A stretch of 64,000 nt of DNA from Mycetohabitans endofungorum. GTDB taxonomy: Bacteria; Pseudomonadota; Gammaproteobacteria; Burkholderiales; Burkholderiaceae. A program made the translations under genes and the position numbers. The notes under the pieces were generated by a model that saw only the letters and a program-made list of their open reading frames with translations, was not told the DNA's origin and searched no databases. The DNA lies in the NCBI RefSeq assembly GCF_002927045.1, contig NZ_PRDW01000006.1, positions 62,001 to 126,000 of the forward strand. The letters are read 5' to 3'. Below, in pieces: positions 16,954 to 25,986 of the stretch; position 1 is the first letter of the stretch; each line of letters starts with the position of its first letter.

Positions 16954-19008
16954 TCAGTATCCTTCTCCCGTGCGCGCACGAATAACCTGGTAGCGCACGT
17001 ACCAGTCCGCCAGCGCGATCCGCGCCCGCGCCCGTGCGGCCTGCTCACGCAGCAGCGTTGATGGCGCCTCATCCGGCACGAGCGCGTACGTGGGGCCCTG
17101 CCAGCGGAATGCGGCTGGCTCGCCGACCAGCGGCATCATCGCGCCGTCGCGGCTGAACATCGTCTTAAAGCCGATCACGGCAAATTGCTCGGTCTGCGGG
17201 GCGGGCGCAAACAGACTGTGCCCGAACGCCGGATAGCGCGCGTCGGACAGCGCGAGATGATACAGTGTCGGAAAGAAATCTGCGTGCCCGGCGTATCGTT
17301 CCAGATCCGGCACGAAGCGAGGACGGTACGGCGGCGGCACACGGAAGAAACCCGGTACACGATACAGCTCCCGGCTCTGCTCCGGCCGCTGATACCGGAA
17401 CAGCCCGCGCATGTTGTGATCGCCGGTTGCCGCGATAATAGTCTTGCTGCCGAACGGCGCGGCCTCGACTCGGCTCACGAACATGCCCAGTTGGTGAGTC
17501 GCATACTGATAAGTCTGCACCATGCGGCTACCCTTGTCGAAATCGGCCGCAAAATGCCGGCGCATGTCGCTCAAGTCCAGCGGCGGAGGTAAATAATGAC
17601 TCGGCACCACGTGAGGGGGGCGGTTCGTCGTACTCATGACGAATAGGAAGATCTTCTGGCCCAGCGCGTCGCGAGTGGCCAGCAAATCGAACGCGAATCG
17701 AAACAGGTACTCATCGTACACGCCCCAAATCGTGCGTTTTGCATCCGGGTACCTGCCAATGATGTCTGCCATGTCGTACACTTCGTCGAAGTTCTGACGC
17801 CGCATCGTACGCGCCACCGACCGCCACGCACCGCTGCCGCCATAGACGAACACGGTTCGATAGCCCTTGGTCTTGAATGGCAGCGCGGCCGATGTTGAAT
17901 ACGTGACAAATCCCTGGTCACCTTGCGTCAGCGGCGAGACCGGCGAGTTGAGCAATAGCACCTCGAGCGCCGCGTGGCCGCCAAGCCGAGCTGGGAAAAC
18001 ATTGCGGAACAGGTAATCGCTTTGCAAGTGCTCTGCCATCACGCCCGCCAGGTCGGTGGAGACCGTGCTGAATTCGAGCGGATGCGCGCCCCATGATTCC
18101 ATCAGCGCGAAGACCACATGGGGTGGATGCGCGGCCAGAAATCGGTTCTCCGGAGTGCGGCGGAACACCACGCTTTCCAGATCCGGCGGCGCACCGGAGG
18201 CAGCGCCGACCGCGCGGGCCAGCTCATCGGTGGAGCGGAATCCGTAACGCGCCAATTGGCATGCGGGGTCTTCGTCGATTTTGGCTTGGCTGCGCCGGTC
18301 GGCATAGGCGTCGTATAGCGCCTGTGCTGCGTTGCGCACCGAGTCATTGATCCATGCACGCGTGGAAATCTCCGCCTCGCGCGAGCCGAGCGCAGCCTCG
18401 CCCAGGCCACCCCGGGCCAAGCCGAGCAGTAACACGACCAGCACTGCGCCGTCCAGCACGCAACGCATGCGTTCGCGAGGCCGCGCTTGCCCGTTTCGAT
18501 CGACACGCGCGCTTCCGGAAAGCCGCAGGATGACCCACATCTGCAAAGCGGTAACGAGAGCCATCAGTAGCGCACATCGCACGACCGGGTACTGACTTCG
18601 CGCCGCCACCAGTGTCCCCCACGGATCGGCACCCAGCAACCCAAACACCATCGGATTAAATGGGCTGCCATAGAAATCGTAGTAATAGAATTGGCAAGCG
18701 GAGCCGAGGTTCACGCACAGCAGTATCGCTGCGATTGACAGGCGCTGCAGCAGCCCGGCGGCGCGCCTAAAGGGGCGCCACTTCGTCACCACGAAGACGG
18801 GCAGCAGCGCCACCAGGATCGCGATCGACAGCACCCTCAAGTCAAATCGCCAACCCATCCACAGCGCGTGCAACGTCTCGGCGCCGTGGTCGAACACTTG
18901 TGCGGCGCCGCCGTAGTAAAATAGATAAGCAATACGAAATGCCTCGAAGCTGACGCTACCCGCTATCAGCACGAGGAGCGCGGATCTGGCAAATTTCAAT
19001 GAGCGCAT
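16954..19008 (-). CDS. Inner-membrane sulfatase-family phospho-/phosphoglycerol transferase (LtaS-like)
   Basis: The 684-residue product has about five N-terminal transmembrane helices (for example SALLVLIAGSVSFEAFRIAY) and a large periplasmic alkaline-phosphatase-fold domain. Sulfatase landmarks are VVFALMESWGAHPLEF (first metal Glu), SKTIIAATGDHNMRG (Asp-His metal pair) and ADFFPTLYHLAL. The usual nucleophile Thr falls near ARLGGHAALE, where I see His or Gly, so the reaction is uncertain. Such enzymes add phosphoglycerol or phosphoethanolamine to envelope glycans. It is followed at 23 bp upstream by the EAL gene and reads in the same direction. Confidence 0.75.
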   Translation of the reverse strand: MRSLKFARSALLVLIAGSVSFEAFRIAYLFYYGGAAQVFDHGAETLHALWMGWRFDLRVLSIAILVALLPVFVVTKWRPFRRAAGLLQRLSIAAILLCVNLGSACQFYYYDFYGSPFNPMVFGLLGADPWGTLVAARSQYPVVRCALLMALVTALQMWVILRLSGSARVDRNGQARPRERMRCVLDGAVLVVLLLGLARGGLGEAALGSREAEISTRAWINDSVRNAAQALYDAYADRRSQAKIDEDPACQLARYGFRSTDELARAVGAASGAPPDLESVVFRRTPENRFLAAHPPHVVFALMESWGAHPLEFSTVSTDLAGVMAEHLQSDYLFRNVFPARLGGHAALEVLLLNSPVSPLTQGDQGFVTYSTSAALPFKTKGYRTVFVYGGSGAWRSVARTMRRQNFDEVYDMADIIGRYPDAKRTIWGVYDEYLFRFAFDLLATRDALGQKIFLFVMSTTNRPPHVVPSHYLPPPLDLSDMRRHFAADFDKGSRMVQTYQYATHQLGMFVSRVEAAPFGSKTIIAATGDHNMRGLFRYQRPEQSRELYRVPGFFRVPPPYRPRFVPDLERYAGHADFFPTLYHLALSDARYPAFGHSLFAPAPQTEQFAVIGFKTMFSRDGAMMPLVGEPAAFRWQGPTYALVPDEAPSTLLREQAARARARIALADWYVRYQVIRARTGEGY

Positions 19009-19030
19009 AATATTCGCTCAGCTTGACCGT

Positions 19031-19858
19031 TCAGGCCGTGTAACGCACGCGTTGCATGGCAAAATACTCGCTCGCCTCGTCCCACGACAACTCCGGTCCA
19101 AAATATAGGCCTTGAAAGAAATCGATATCCAGCGTTCTGGCGATTTCCAACTGGTTCCGCGTCTCGATGCCTGCCGCGATGACTTTCAAACCGAGTTTTC
19201 GACACAGATCGCACGCGCCGGCGAGAACGACGCGCCCTCGGGCACAATCCGATCCGCAAACAAGGTCCCTATCCAGTTTTACCGAGTCGAAATGCGTACC
19301 GACAAGTCGCTGGTAGTTCGTGTAGCCGGCGCCGAAGTCATCAATAATCACTCTTGCACCGCTGTCACGCAAGCGCCCAACACAACTCAGTGTGCTGTCC
19401 TTGGCAAGCGACACACCCGCACCGAGTTCTATCTCGACATTCAAGTAGCGCAACGCCTTGATCACTTCGTCAAATGCTGGACCGCATGCCATCGTATCCG
19501 AATGAAGCTTAATCGAGACAGCCGGGTACATCTCGCGCTGCGCCCATCGACCAATGGCTTGCTCGACTTCTTCACAGAGCCACACATCCACTGGGCTGAC
19601 GATACCCGTGCGCTCCAGGCAACCGAGGAAGCTGTCCGTTCCGGCACGCCCGGACGTACCTTTGAGGCGGGCCTGCGCCTCGAATCCGACGCACTGCAAG
19701 TTCGACGCGGCGATCTTGGGTGCATAGCGCACATCCAAGCCATCGCGGGCGATGAGATCGATCACGCGGCTGGCATCGATCCATGCCGCTTCAGCCAACG
19801 CCTTGGAACGCCTGGTGTAGATATCCAGTTCCCTGCGCAGGCTGTTTTGCATATCCAT
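19031..19858 (-). CDS. Degenerate EAL-domain protein
   Basis: The 275-residue product is an EAL fold with altered signature motifs. EAL reads EAQ (VGFEAQARL), the catalytic EITE-like strand reads ELGAGVS, DDFG is kept (IDDFGAGYTNY), the catalytic Lys is kept (VKLDRDL), and AEGVET reads AAGIET. Two Glu ligands are therefore missing, so it more likely binds c-di-GMP or a protein than hydrolyses c-di-GMP. I start at ATG 19858, after GGTGAACGAGTG; the frame extends to 20152 without homology. It has no sensory domain beyond a short N-terminal helix. It sits between the sulfatase and AraC-type genes, all leftward. Confidence 0.75.
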   Translation of the reverse strand: MDMQNSLRRELDIYTRRSKALAEAAWIDASRVIDLIARDGLDVRYAPKIAASNLQCVGFEAQARLKGTSGRAGTDSFLGCLERTGIVSPVDVWLCEEVEQAIGRWAQREMYPAVSIKLHSDTMACGPAFDEVIKALRYLNVEIELGAGVSLAKDSTLSCVGRLRDSGARVIIDDFGAGYTNYQRLVGTHFDSVKLDRDLVCGSDCARGRVVLAGACDLCRKLGLKVIAAGIETRNQLEIARTLDIDFFQGLYFGPELSWDEASEYFAMQRVRYTA

Positions 19859-19974
19859 GATCACTCGTTCACCCGTGCCTCGGGTAAGCCGCCTCCATAA
19901 TACGGCGTCGCCCGTCGCGGCCGCGCTCATCCGATGGTTGCGTCGCGCTGCGCGTCTGGCCGCGCGCAAAACGA

Positions 19975-20982
19975 TCAGGGTTGATCCATGCGTCTGCGGG
20001 CGGCGTTTCGGTAAGACGTCGGCGACGTGAACATGCGCTTGCGGAACAATGTCGCCAGCCGCACACCGCTGCCCAAGCCGGTACGGCGGGCAATTTTGTC
20101 GACCGGCAAATCTGAGCGGACCAGCAATTCGCATGCCTTTTCCAAGCGGCAACGGAGCAGGAACTCCGACGGCGTAATACCCATTTCCAGCTTGAAACGG
20201 CGCAGAAAATTACGCTCGCTCATAGCGGCTGCCCGTGCTGCATCTGAAATCGATAAGGCGCGCTCGCATCCAGACTGCAACCGACGCGCCGCGGCGCGAA
20301 TCGTGTCGCTGACTGCCGCGGTCGGATGCCCCATCCATTCGATGACGCGGCGCGCACAACGGGGCATCAGAAACTCAGCTACGTCCCGGACAACCTCTTG
20401 GCTGTAATCGCGCGAAACCAGCGACATCGCAGTAAAAAAGCCATCGTTAGATCGATAGCAATCCGAAACACAACCGGACGCGGGCCCGGGCTTTGGCGAG
20501 GAGCGGATACGCCGCAGGCTTTGCTCAGGCCAAGCAGGCACGCCGGCTGCTTCCAGCACCATCGAGCCCTCGCCCACCGCGCACACGGTCCGAGTGGACG
20601 GACCGATTTTACGCAACCAGCCGACCAGCCCGAAATCCTCAGAAGCCGCGCGGGCGCCTGGGCCGCCGGCAATGAGCACCGTATCCGTGGAAGCGCCGAA
20701 ATAGCGGGCGTCTAGCCCGTCCGTCCACACACGAATGCCTGAGGTCGACGCCATTACGCCGCCACGCGTGGACATCAGCCTGACCACGTAGCGGTTGCGC
20801 CATTCGCTGCTGCGCTCCAGCACCCGATTAGCGACGCTGAGCACATCCGCCACCGCAGCGACGTCCGCCAGCGAGAATGACTCGTAGAGAAAGATCACGA
20901 CGACCCGGTCGGTTGAGGCTTTGGCTACCCCGACGTCGCCTCTGACTTCCTCCAATAACTCTGTATGTCTTAAGTATCCCAT
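19975..20982 (-). CDS. GlxA-type transcription regulator (DJ-1-like domain plus AraC HTH)
   Basis: This 335-residue two-domain regulator has an N-terminal DJ-1/PfpI-like domain (VVVIFLYESFSLADVAAVAD; TVLIAGGPGAR) and a C-terminal AraC domain with two helix-turn-helix motifs (SISDAARAAAMSERNFLRRF; PVDKIARRTGLGSGVRLATL). ATG at 20982 follows an AGG at a usable distance; a longer frame begins at 21027. GlxA-type proteins often control amine or amino-acid use, but no target is evident. It may control the following EAL gene, 116 bp downstream. Confidence 0.85.
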   Translation of the reverse strand: MGYLRHTELLEEVRGDVGVAKASTDRVVVIFLYESFSLADVAAVADVLSVANRVLERSSEWRNRYVVRLMSTRGGVMASTSGIRVWTDGLDARYFGASTDTVLIAGGPGARAASEDFGLVGWLRKIGPSTRTVCAVGEGSMVLEAAGVPAWPEQSLRRIRSSPKPGPASGCVSDCYRSNDGFFTAMSLVSRDYSQEVVRDVAEFLMPRCARRVIEWMGHPTAAVSDTIRAAARRLQSGCERALSISDAARAAAMSERNFLRRFKLEMGITPSEFLLRCRLEKACELLVRSDLPVDKIARRTGLGSGVRLATLFRKRMFTSPTSYRNAARRRMDQP

Positions 20983-21305
20983 ATGGCCTGTCAAAACTAT
21001 CTTTGGCAAGAGCCAATGCATCAACATGCATCGTAAGCTTCATTGCCGGTTTTCGAACGTTGCGCGTCGGATGAACGAAAACTAATGGCGGGTATCCGCT
21101 GATTTGCTTTCATCTTTTCGGCAAGCACCCCTGGCATTGGGCCGGCGCCACAGCGGGCTGCCACGACATGCCCACAGACCCAGGCCCACGCGGTCGCCTG
21201 TGCTGCGATTCGGCTCCGTCGTCGCGCCAAGCACGCGCCGAATGGGGGCAGCCTCATCGATCCGAACCACGCGCGACGTCGTGTTACAAGCCATCGACCG
21301 CTCCC

Positions 21306-22622
21306 TCACCACTGAAAACCGCCTGCCGCGACCGCTCCGAAGTAACCTCGTCCATTGGCACTTGCGGCAAGTTTCATCACCCAACGGTTATCCGACGTCA
21401 CGTGCGATACGCCAAATGCCATGCCCGGCCTACCGCGGTACGACGCACTGGATGCTGTCGCGATGCTTCGTCCAGCAGAAGTGGGTTGCGGCAATCCGGC
21501 GACGGCCATCGCCGACGCGATGCCGGCGGACGCGTCGCCATCAACGCGGGCAACAGCCTCATCCAACTGCCCCTTATTGACTGCGTCGGTGGAGTGGGTG
21601 CCACGCGCGACATTGACGATATTGCGTTCGCTACCTGGCGCCCCGACGGACACGCGAGCGTCATCGATGCTAATGCCCGGGGGCAACCTCAACGGCGTTG
21701 TTGAGATGATCTCGGCGACCAACGAGTGCAGCCATTCGGGATGTAGGGCATAATGAGAAGATTCACCGCTGGGCCTCGATCCGATCGGCACAGGCCGATC
21801 CGAGTCCGAATGCCCAGCCTCGAGTAAACCTGCGGGGGAAGGTGTATTGACACCAACGTTGCCGTCTTCATCAGGGGCCGGCCGTGCAGCAGCAATGCTC
21901 GCCTTTGCTTTCTCGCGCTTGAGCAAATGCGCGTAGACGTTCTTCATGTGCGTTTCAGCGGCGAACCGCTGACTGATCGCCGCCGAGTTTTCGTTGGCCG
22001 CTTCCCACTGCGATATCGCCTTATCGACCAGTTCATGGATCTCCTCCAACATGGATGCGCGCTCCTCCGCGTGGGGCAGCTGCACAGGACGAACATACAG
22101 AGGCAACGGGGAGTTCGGCTCCATCATCTCAGGAGCAGGCATTACAAGGGCTGCCGCACCTTCCTCAATCAGCGCCTGAATTTGACGACCCATCCCGTCC
22201 AGGCGCGAAACCAGTTCAGGGCTGATCTGATGCTGCGGACTTTGCTGTCTCTCGCGGGTAACGCGTCGCGCCCTATTTCCATTGTTGCCTTCAATGCCAG
22301 GACTGGTCAAGTCACGCTGGGTACGGAAATCCAAGCGTCGTGGAAGCGGCGACACCACTGGAGATAACGGGTCAACGTTGTAATGGTCTACGACGTTTCT
22401 CGCAGCTCTTAAAAAGGCAGGATCGAACGGGCTGACGCCATTATTAACATAAACATTATCCGCCGCCGCTACCGCTTGTGAGAGCGCTATTCCCACAGCG
22501 ATGCCAAGCATGCGCAAGTTACCCGATGCTCTAAAGATGGGGTAATTCGAGCGACACCGGGACGCGATCTGTTGCATCAACGTTGGCCTTGCATAACCGA
22601 GTCCTTTCATAAATCCGCTCAT
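21306..22622 (-). CDS. Trimeric autotransporter adhesin (YadA family), short passenger
   Basis: The 438-residue product starts at ATG after AAGGGGGG. A signal-type segment (MLGIAVGIALSQAVAAADN) lies about 40-60 residues in, so the leader is extended. The passenger has a coiled-coil stretch (MLEEIHELVDKAISQWEAAN onward). The C-terminus is a YadA anchor: neck GTHSTDAVNKGQLDEAV, then four beta strands ending in the aromatic residue (YFGAVAAGGFQW). It should form a trimeric outer-membrane barrel that displays a short stalk. The passenger is compact for the family and lacks recognisable head repeats. It lies about 2.5 kb from the T3SS island and could help attachment to a host cell. Confidence 0.85.
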   Translation of the reverse strand: MSGFMKGLGYARPTLMQQIASRCRSNYPIFRASGNLRMLGIAVGIALSQAVAAADNVYVNNGVSPFDPAFLRAARNVVDHYNVDPLSPVVSPLPRRLDFRTQRDLTSPGIEGNNGNRARRVTRERQQSPQHQISPELVSRLDGMGRQIQALIEEGAAALVMPAPEMMEPNSPLPLYVRPVQLPHAEERASMLEEIHELVDKAISQWEAANENSAAISQRFAAETHMKNVYAHLLKREKAKASIAAARPAPDEDGNVGVNTPSPAGLLEAGHSDSDRPVPIGSRPSGESSHYALHPEWLHSLVAEIISTTPLRLPPGISIDDARVSVGAPGSERNIVNVARGTHSTDAVNKGQLDEAVARVDGDASAGIASAMAVAGLPQPTSAGRSIATASSASYRGRPGMAFGVSHVTSDNRWVMKLAASANGRGYFGAVAAGGFQW

Positions 22623-23626
22623 TCGACCCCCCTTGTAGGCGCTTGACCTCGGAACGGGATGTAAGCGGAATGTATGTCTACGCACTTCCGAATGCAATCG
22701 GACAAGAATATTCGTGCGGAAATCAAAAGGGATATGTCGGCTGGGCCATATGCAACTCGTTGAGCAATTTCACAATTTGCCAATAAATCGGGCACGCTCA
22801 TTAAATTATTCCGCTCACAAAGGCCATATAAGTCGCATCCAAGCAGCAACATATCGCCAATGCCACGCCAGGCAAATGCGATTAGATATCGACTGTTACG
22901 GCACGGACCGACCGGTGTATCACGGCGACTGACGCACATCCGGAGTCGTTGCACAGCACACGCCTCCCACAGGAAGGCGCAGTTACGCGAAAGCCGCGTG
23001 GTCGCGGCGGTCGGGCCACGCGTTGGTACATTCGCGCTCCGCGCTGACGATGCAGTTGCAAATCGGCTGCAGACAAAGAATGCAATCGCACCACGATGAC
23101 AGTGTCGAGGCGCAGAAGCTTATTCGACAATCGCGGACCACGATGGCGGTTATGCGAAGCCGTCGACCCAGTCAACGAACCGCGCGACGGCCCGTGCTCG
23201 TTCCTGACGCGCAATCACCGGATGACGCGTCGCCGCCGAAGCCACGCCATGACCCAAGCCTTACCATTTCTCCCAACAAATCGCTATCCTTACCAATTAT
23301 ATTCATTAGTACCACTTATAAATATTCAGAAGCACAACACGATACAGGGTTAAGCGACGAAGGTATAAGACAACGGATGGCCCGCGGTGATCAAACCACG
23401 CGCCTATCAGCATGAAACGCTCGACGAACAGGCCCACCCAACCACATGCAATCCGTTACGCACGCCGCCAGACGCGAAGTCGGCCTGGCGCGAGCATCTA
23501 TTTCCGATATCCATACATGAATTCGCACGTATGGCCGGTGCGTTGCGTCTGTCGAGATACCATCGACAGGGTCGTCGGCACGTGATCGGCGACGCGTCAA
23601 GTCTAATAACACACTGCGACATCGTC
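22623..23626. other. Long intergenic region before the HrpB1 paralogue
   Basis: About 1 kb has no supported gene. A GTG-started frame at 23387 could extend the following gene by 80 codons but has no family match there. TTCGC occurs near 23031 and 23520 without a partner at PIP-box distance, so I do not call an hrp promoter. Confidence 0.35.
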
Positions 23627-24115
23627 ATGAATGCGCTATCGTCCGTTCGCCGCGCCTCCTACCTAAACTGCAGCGACAAGACAGTTGGCGCGCTGCTGCG
23701 GCTCTTCGCCTTGGGCATGGCCAGTGTGCCATCCGAAGATCTCGACGACCTACTGCTGGCGTTGCGCGTGCTCAAGCCATCGTCAACCCAAGTCGACTTC
23801 AGCGAAGCGAATCTGCGTGTGCGGCAGTCGGACTGGATCGGTGCGTTGCGCGTGCTCAAGTCGATAGAGGCACGGCATCAAGGTGGCGCGGCCTGTGCTG
23901 CCCTGATTGCGTGCTGCCTTTATCACCTGCGAGACACTGAATGGCGGCGCTATGTCGAGCTGGTGTTAGAAGACGGCAATCCGGTCGCCCTGTCCGTGGT
24001 CGCCACCTTTCTTCGGCTCAATATGCGCCCGGGAGGCGACACCTCGGGCGTGGACAGCGACGCTCACGAGCACATACGCGTACAGATCGAGCATGCGGTG
24101 GCGTGTGCACGCTGA
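23627..24115 (+). CDS. HrpB1/HrpK-family protein, paralogue outside the T3SS operon
   Basis: This product resembles the HrpB1 encoded in the T3SS operon about 13 kb away. TVGALLRLFALGM, DLDDLLLALRVLKP, EANLRVRQSDWIGALRVLKS and ACCLYHLRDTEWRRYVELVL match the tetratricopeptide-like helical pairs of that protein in order. ATG at 23627 gives 162 residues, the family size. It has no ribosome binding site that I can see, and the frame runs upstream to a GTG at 23387. HrpB1 is a periplasmic T3SS protein of Xanthomonas-type systems; the role of a second copy is unknown. An IS66 relic follows directly. Confidence 0.65.
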   Translation: MNALSSVRRASYLNCSDKTVGALLRLFALGMASVPSEDLDDLLLALRVLKPSSTQVDFSEANLRVRQSDWIGALRVLKSIEARHQGGAACAALIACCLYHLRDTEWRRYVELVLEDGNPVALSVVATFLRLNMRPGGDTSGVDSDAHEHIRVQIEHAVACAR

Positions 24116-24189
24116 ACGCCGGTTACCGTACTGGCGCGGCGCACCGCCGGGCACAACCAGCATATCGTGCCGACCTGCCGTCCGCCTAG

Positions 24190-24318
24190 GCGCTGACACG
24201 CTATTGCGATGATAGGCGGCTTGAGATCGACAACCTACCTGTCGAGCGTGCCCTGCGCGGGGTGGCCATTGACCGCCGACTACATCTGAGACGGATGCTG
24301 GGCTGGGCTAGTAACTAG
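24190..24318 (+). mobile_element. IS66-family transposase C-terminal remnant
   Basis: The frame ALTRYCDDRRLEIDNLPVER, continuing ALRGVAIDRR, is the conserved C-terminal DDE region of IS66 transposases (usually LEIDNNPVERALRPVAIGR). It ends in a stop 43 codons in and nothing upstream matches, so only a scar is left. Confidence 0.75.
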
Positions 24319-25095
24319 AATAGGGCCGGTCATACAACTCCAACTCAGCTTCAGTCGGTCAGGTTACACCGGCGTCTCTGTTATCGTCCTTCGATCAATC
24401 TACCCGTTACGCCAGCCGGCTTAATTTATTCCTGCTGGCGCGATGACGCGAACCCAGCACCCTGGGTCCGCGGCCGTGCCTCGCAAGCAATCCATCTTTG
24501 CTGACGACAGGGCACGTCAATATGACGCCGCTTTACGCATTATGAGCGCAAAGCAAATCAGCTTGTACTATTCCAATATCAGAATATCAGTTTTCCAGGT
24601 GTCGCAATAAAGAGTAATGGTTCCAATGCCGCGATACCTATGCCGACGCGTACCTGCGGTAGGTGGCAGATTTGAGGTACCAACAATATATCGCTGGGTG
24701 GAATATCACAATTTCCTTTCAAAATTCATACACATCAATTTAGCGCAGGCTACCCGTAAAACAGCTATCCGCTGTAGCAGCCACCACACTACCGTTACGC
24801 TGAGCTTCCCGGCTGCATGGACTCGGAGACGGTCTGCACAGCGGTATCCGATAACACAAACGGTCGCGCCGAGTCTCCAAAAATCTGATCCTGGCTCACA
24901 AGACAAATATTGGACAGTGCTCTCGACAACTCACCTACCATGCGGATAAAGCAATGCGCGTTCGCTTGTTTGAAACAACGCGTTACATAGTTGGCACTCG
25001 TATTGCCGTACAGTTGGAATGTCGCATCCCTGCCCGCTCCCTGACATAGCGCCAGTCGCGAAAAGCGGTTCAATTAAGAATCTAATGGAGAAGAA
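24319..25095. other. Intergenic region before hrpG
   Basis: No gene is supported. The region is AT-rich by local standards and should contain the hrpG promoter. No PIP box is found, as expected if hrpG lies at the top of the cascade. Confidence 0.35.
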
Positions 25096-25986
25096 ATGGG
25101 AATTGCCGTTCTTACCGGAAATAGAGTTTTATTTCAGTTTATCGAAGCGTGCTTCAAGGCCGACGACGAGCCATGCCAGCAGTTCGTTGATGATGTAGCG
25201 CTCGCCCGTGCGGCCTATCGTGAGGAATTTCAAGCCATCCTGGTCGATTCAGCCATCGGAATTAACCCTTTGCGGCCATTCCTCGCGCGCCGGGCCTGCT
25301 ATGCGGACCGTCGCGCGCCCTTGATCGTCATCGGGGCGCTCGAGGACCGGGCGAGTATCGTGCACGTGCTGGATGCCGGCGCGGATGATGTTGTGCTCAC
25401 ACCCATCGATCCACGAGAATTGTTGCTGCGGGTACATCTGGCGATCCGGCGCTTCAATGTCACCCGTCGTACAGACCATGCCGGCGTGATCGAGTGCGGC
25501 CCTTATCGTCTTGATCCGAATACGTGCATTGTCCGCGTCAACGGCGATGCGGTGCGGCTGACGCCGAGAGAGTTCGCGATTGCCTGGCTGCTATTTTCAC
25601 ACTACGGGGAATATGTCAGCCGTCGGCAAATCGCTGGTGCGGTGTGGAGCAGTTCCGAGGACATCGTGGGCCGGACATTGGAGCAGCATATTTACAAGCT
25701 GCGCAAAAAGCTGGAACTGCATGGCACGCATGGCCTGCGTCTGCGCACCATGTATGCACATGGCTATCGGGTCGAAGCCATTGAGGCCGATACCGCGACG
25801 TCGGCGATGATGGACAGTCCCCTCGAGGCTCCGCTTGCCACGGACCACATGTCGCTCGGCGACGAAAAGGTTGTACGTCGCCATGACGACGTCAATCCGA
25901 CGGTGGAATGCGTGCTCGACGCCAGGCACGAATGGCAGTGCCCGGCGTCCGTGGCACCGATCCTAGAACTCAATAATGCGCGGTGA
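25096..25986 (+). CDS. hrpG: HrpG-like OmpR-family response regulator
   Basis: A 296-residue regulator with an N-terminal receiver-like domain (QAILVDSAIG holds the likely phospho-Asp; VLDAGADDVVLTPIDPRELL) and a C-terminal OmpR winged helix (VRLTPREFAIAWLLFSHYGE; VGRTLEQHIYKLRKKLE; LRTMYAHGYRVEA). HrpG controls the AraC-type activator HrpB/HrpX in Ralstonia and Xanthomonas, and its position next to sctC and hrpB supports this role. A GGAGAAGAA site precedes ATG. Its last 24 bp overlap the 3' end of sctC on the opposite strand. No cognate histidine kinase is seen, as usual for HrpG. Confidence 0.85.
   Translation: MGIAVLTGNRVLFQFIEACFKADDEPCQQFVDDVALARAAYREEFQAILVDSAIGINPLRPFLARRACYADRRAPLIVIGALEDRASIVHVLDAGADDVVLTPIDPRELLLRVHLAIRRFNVTRRTDHAGVIECGPYRLDPNTCIVRVNGDAVRLTPREFAIAWLLFSHYGEYVSRRQIAGAVWSSSEDIVGRTLEQHIYKLRKKLELHGTHGLRLRTMYAHGYRVEAIEADTATSAMMDSPLEAPLATDHMSLGDEKVVRRHDDVNPTVECVLDARHEWQCPASVAPILELNNAR

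Noticed and set aside
23387-23626. N-terminal extension of the HrpB1 paralogue from GTG at 23387
   Set aside because: The 80 extra codons show no HrpB1 similarity, and the family length fits the ATG at 23627.
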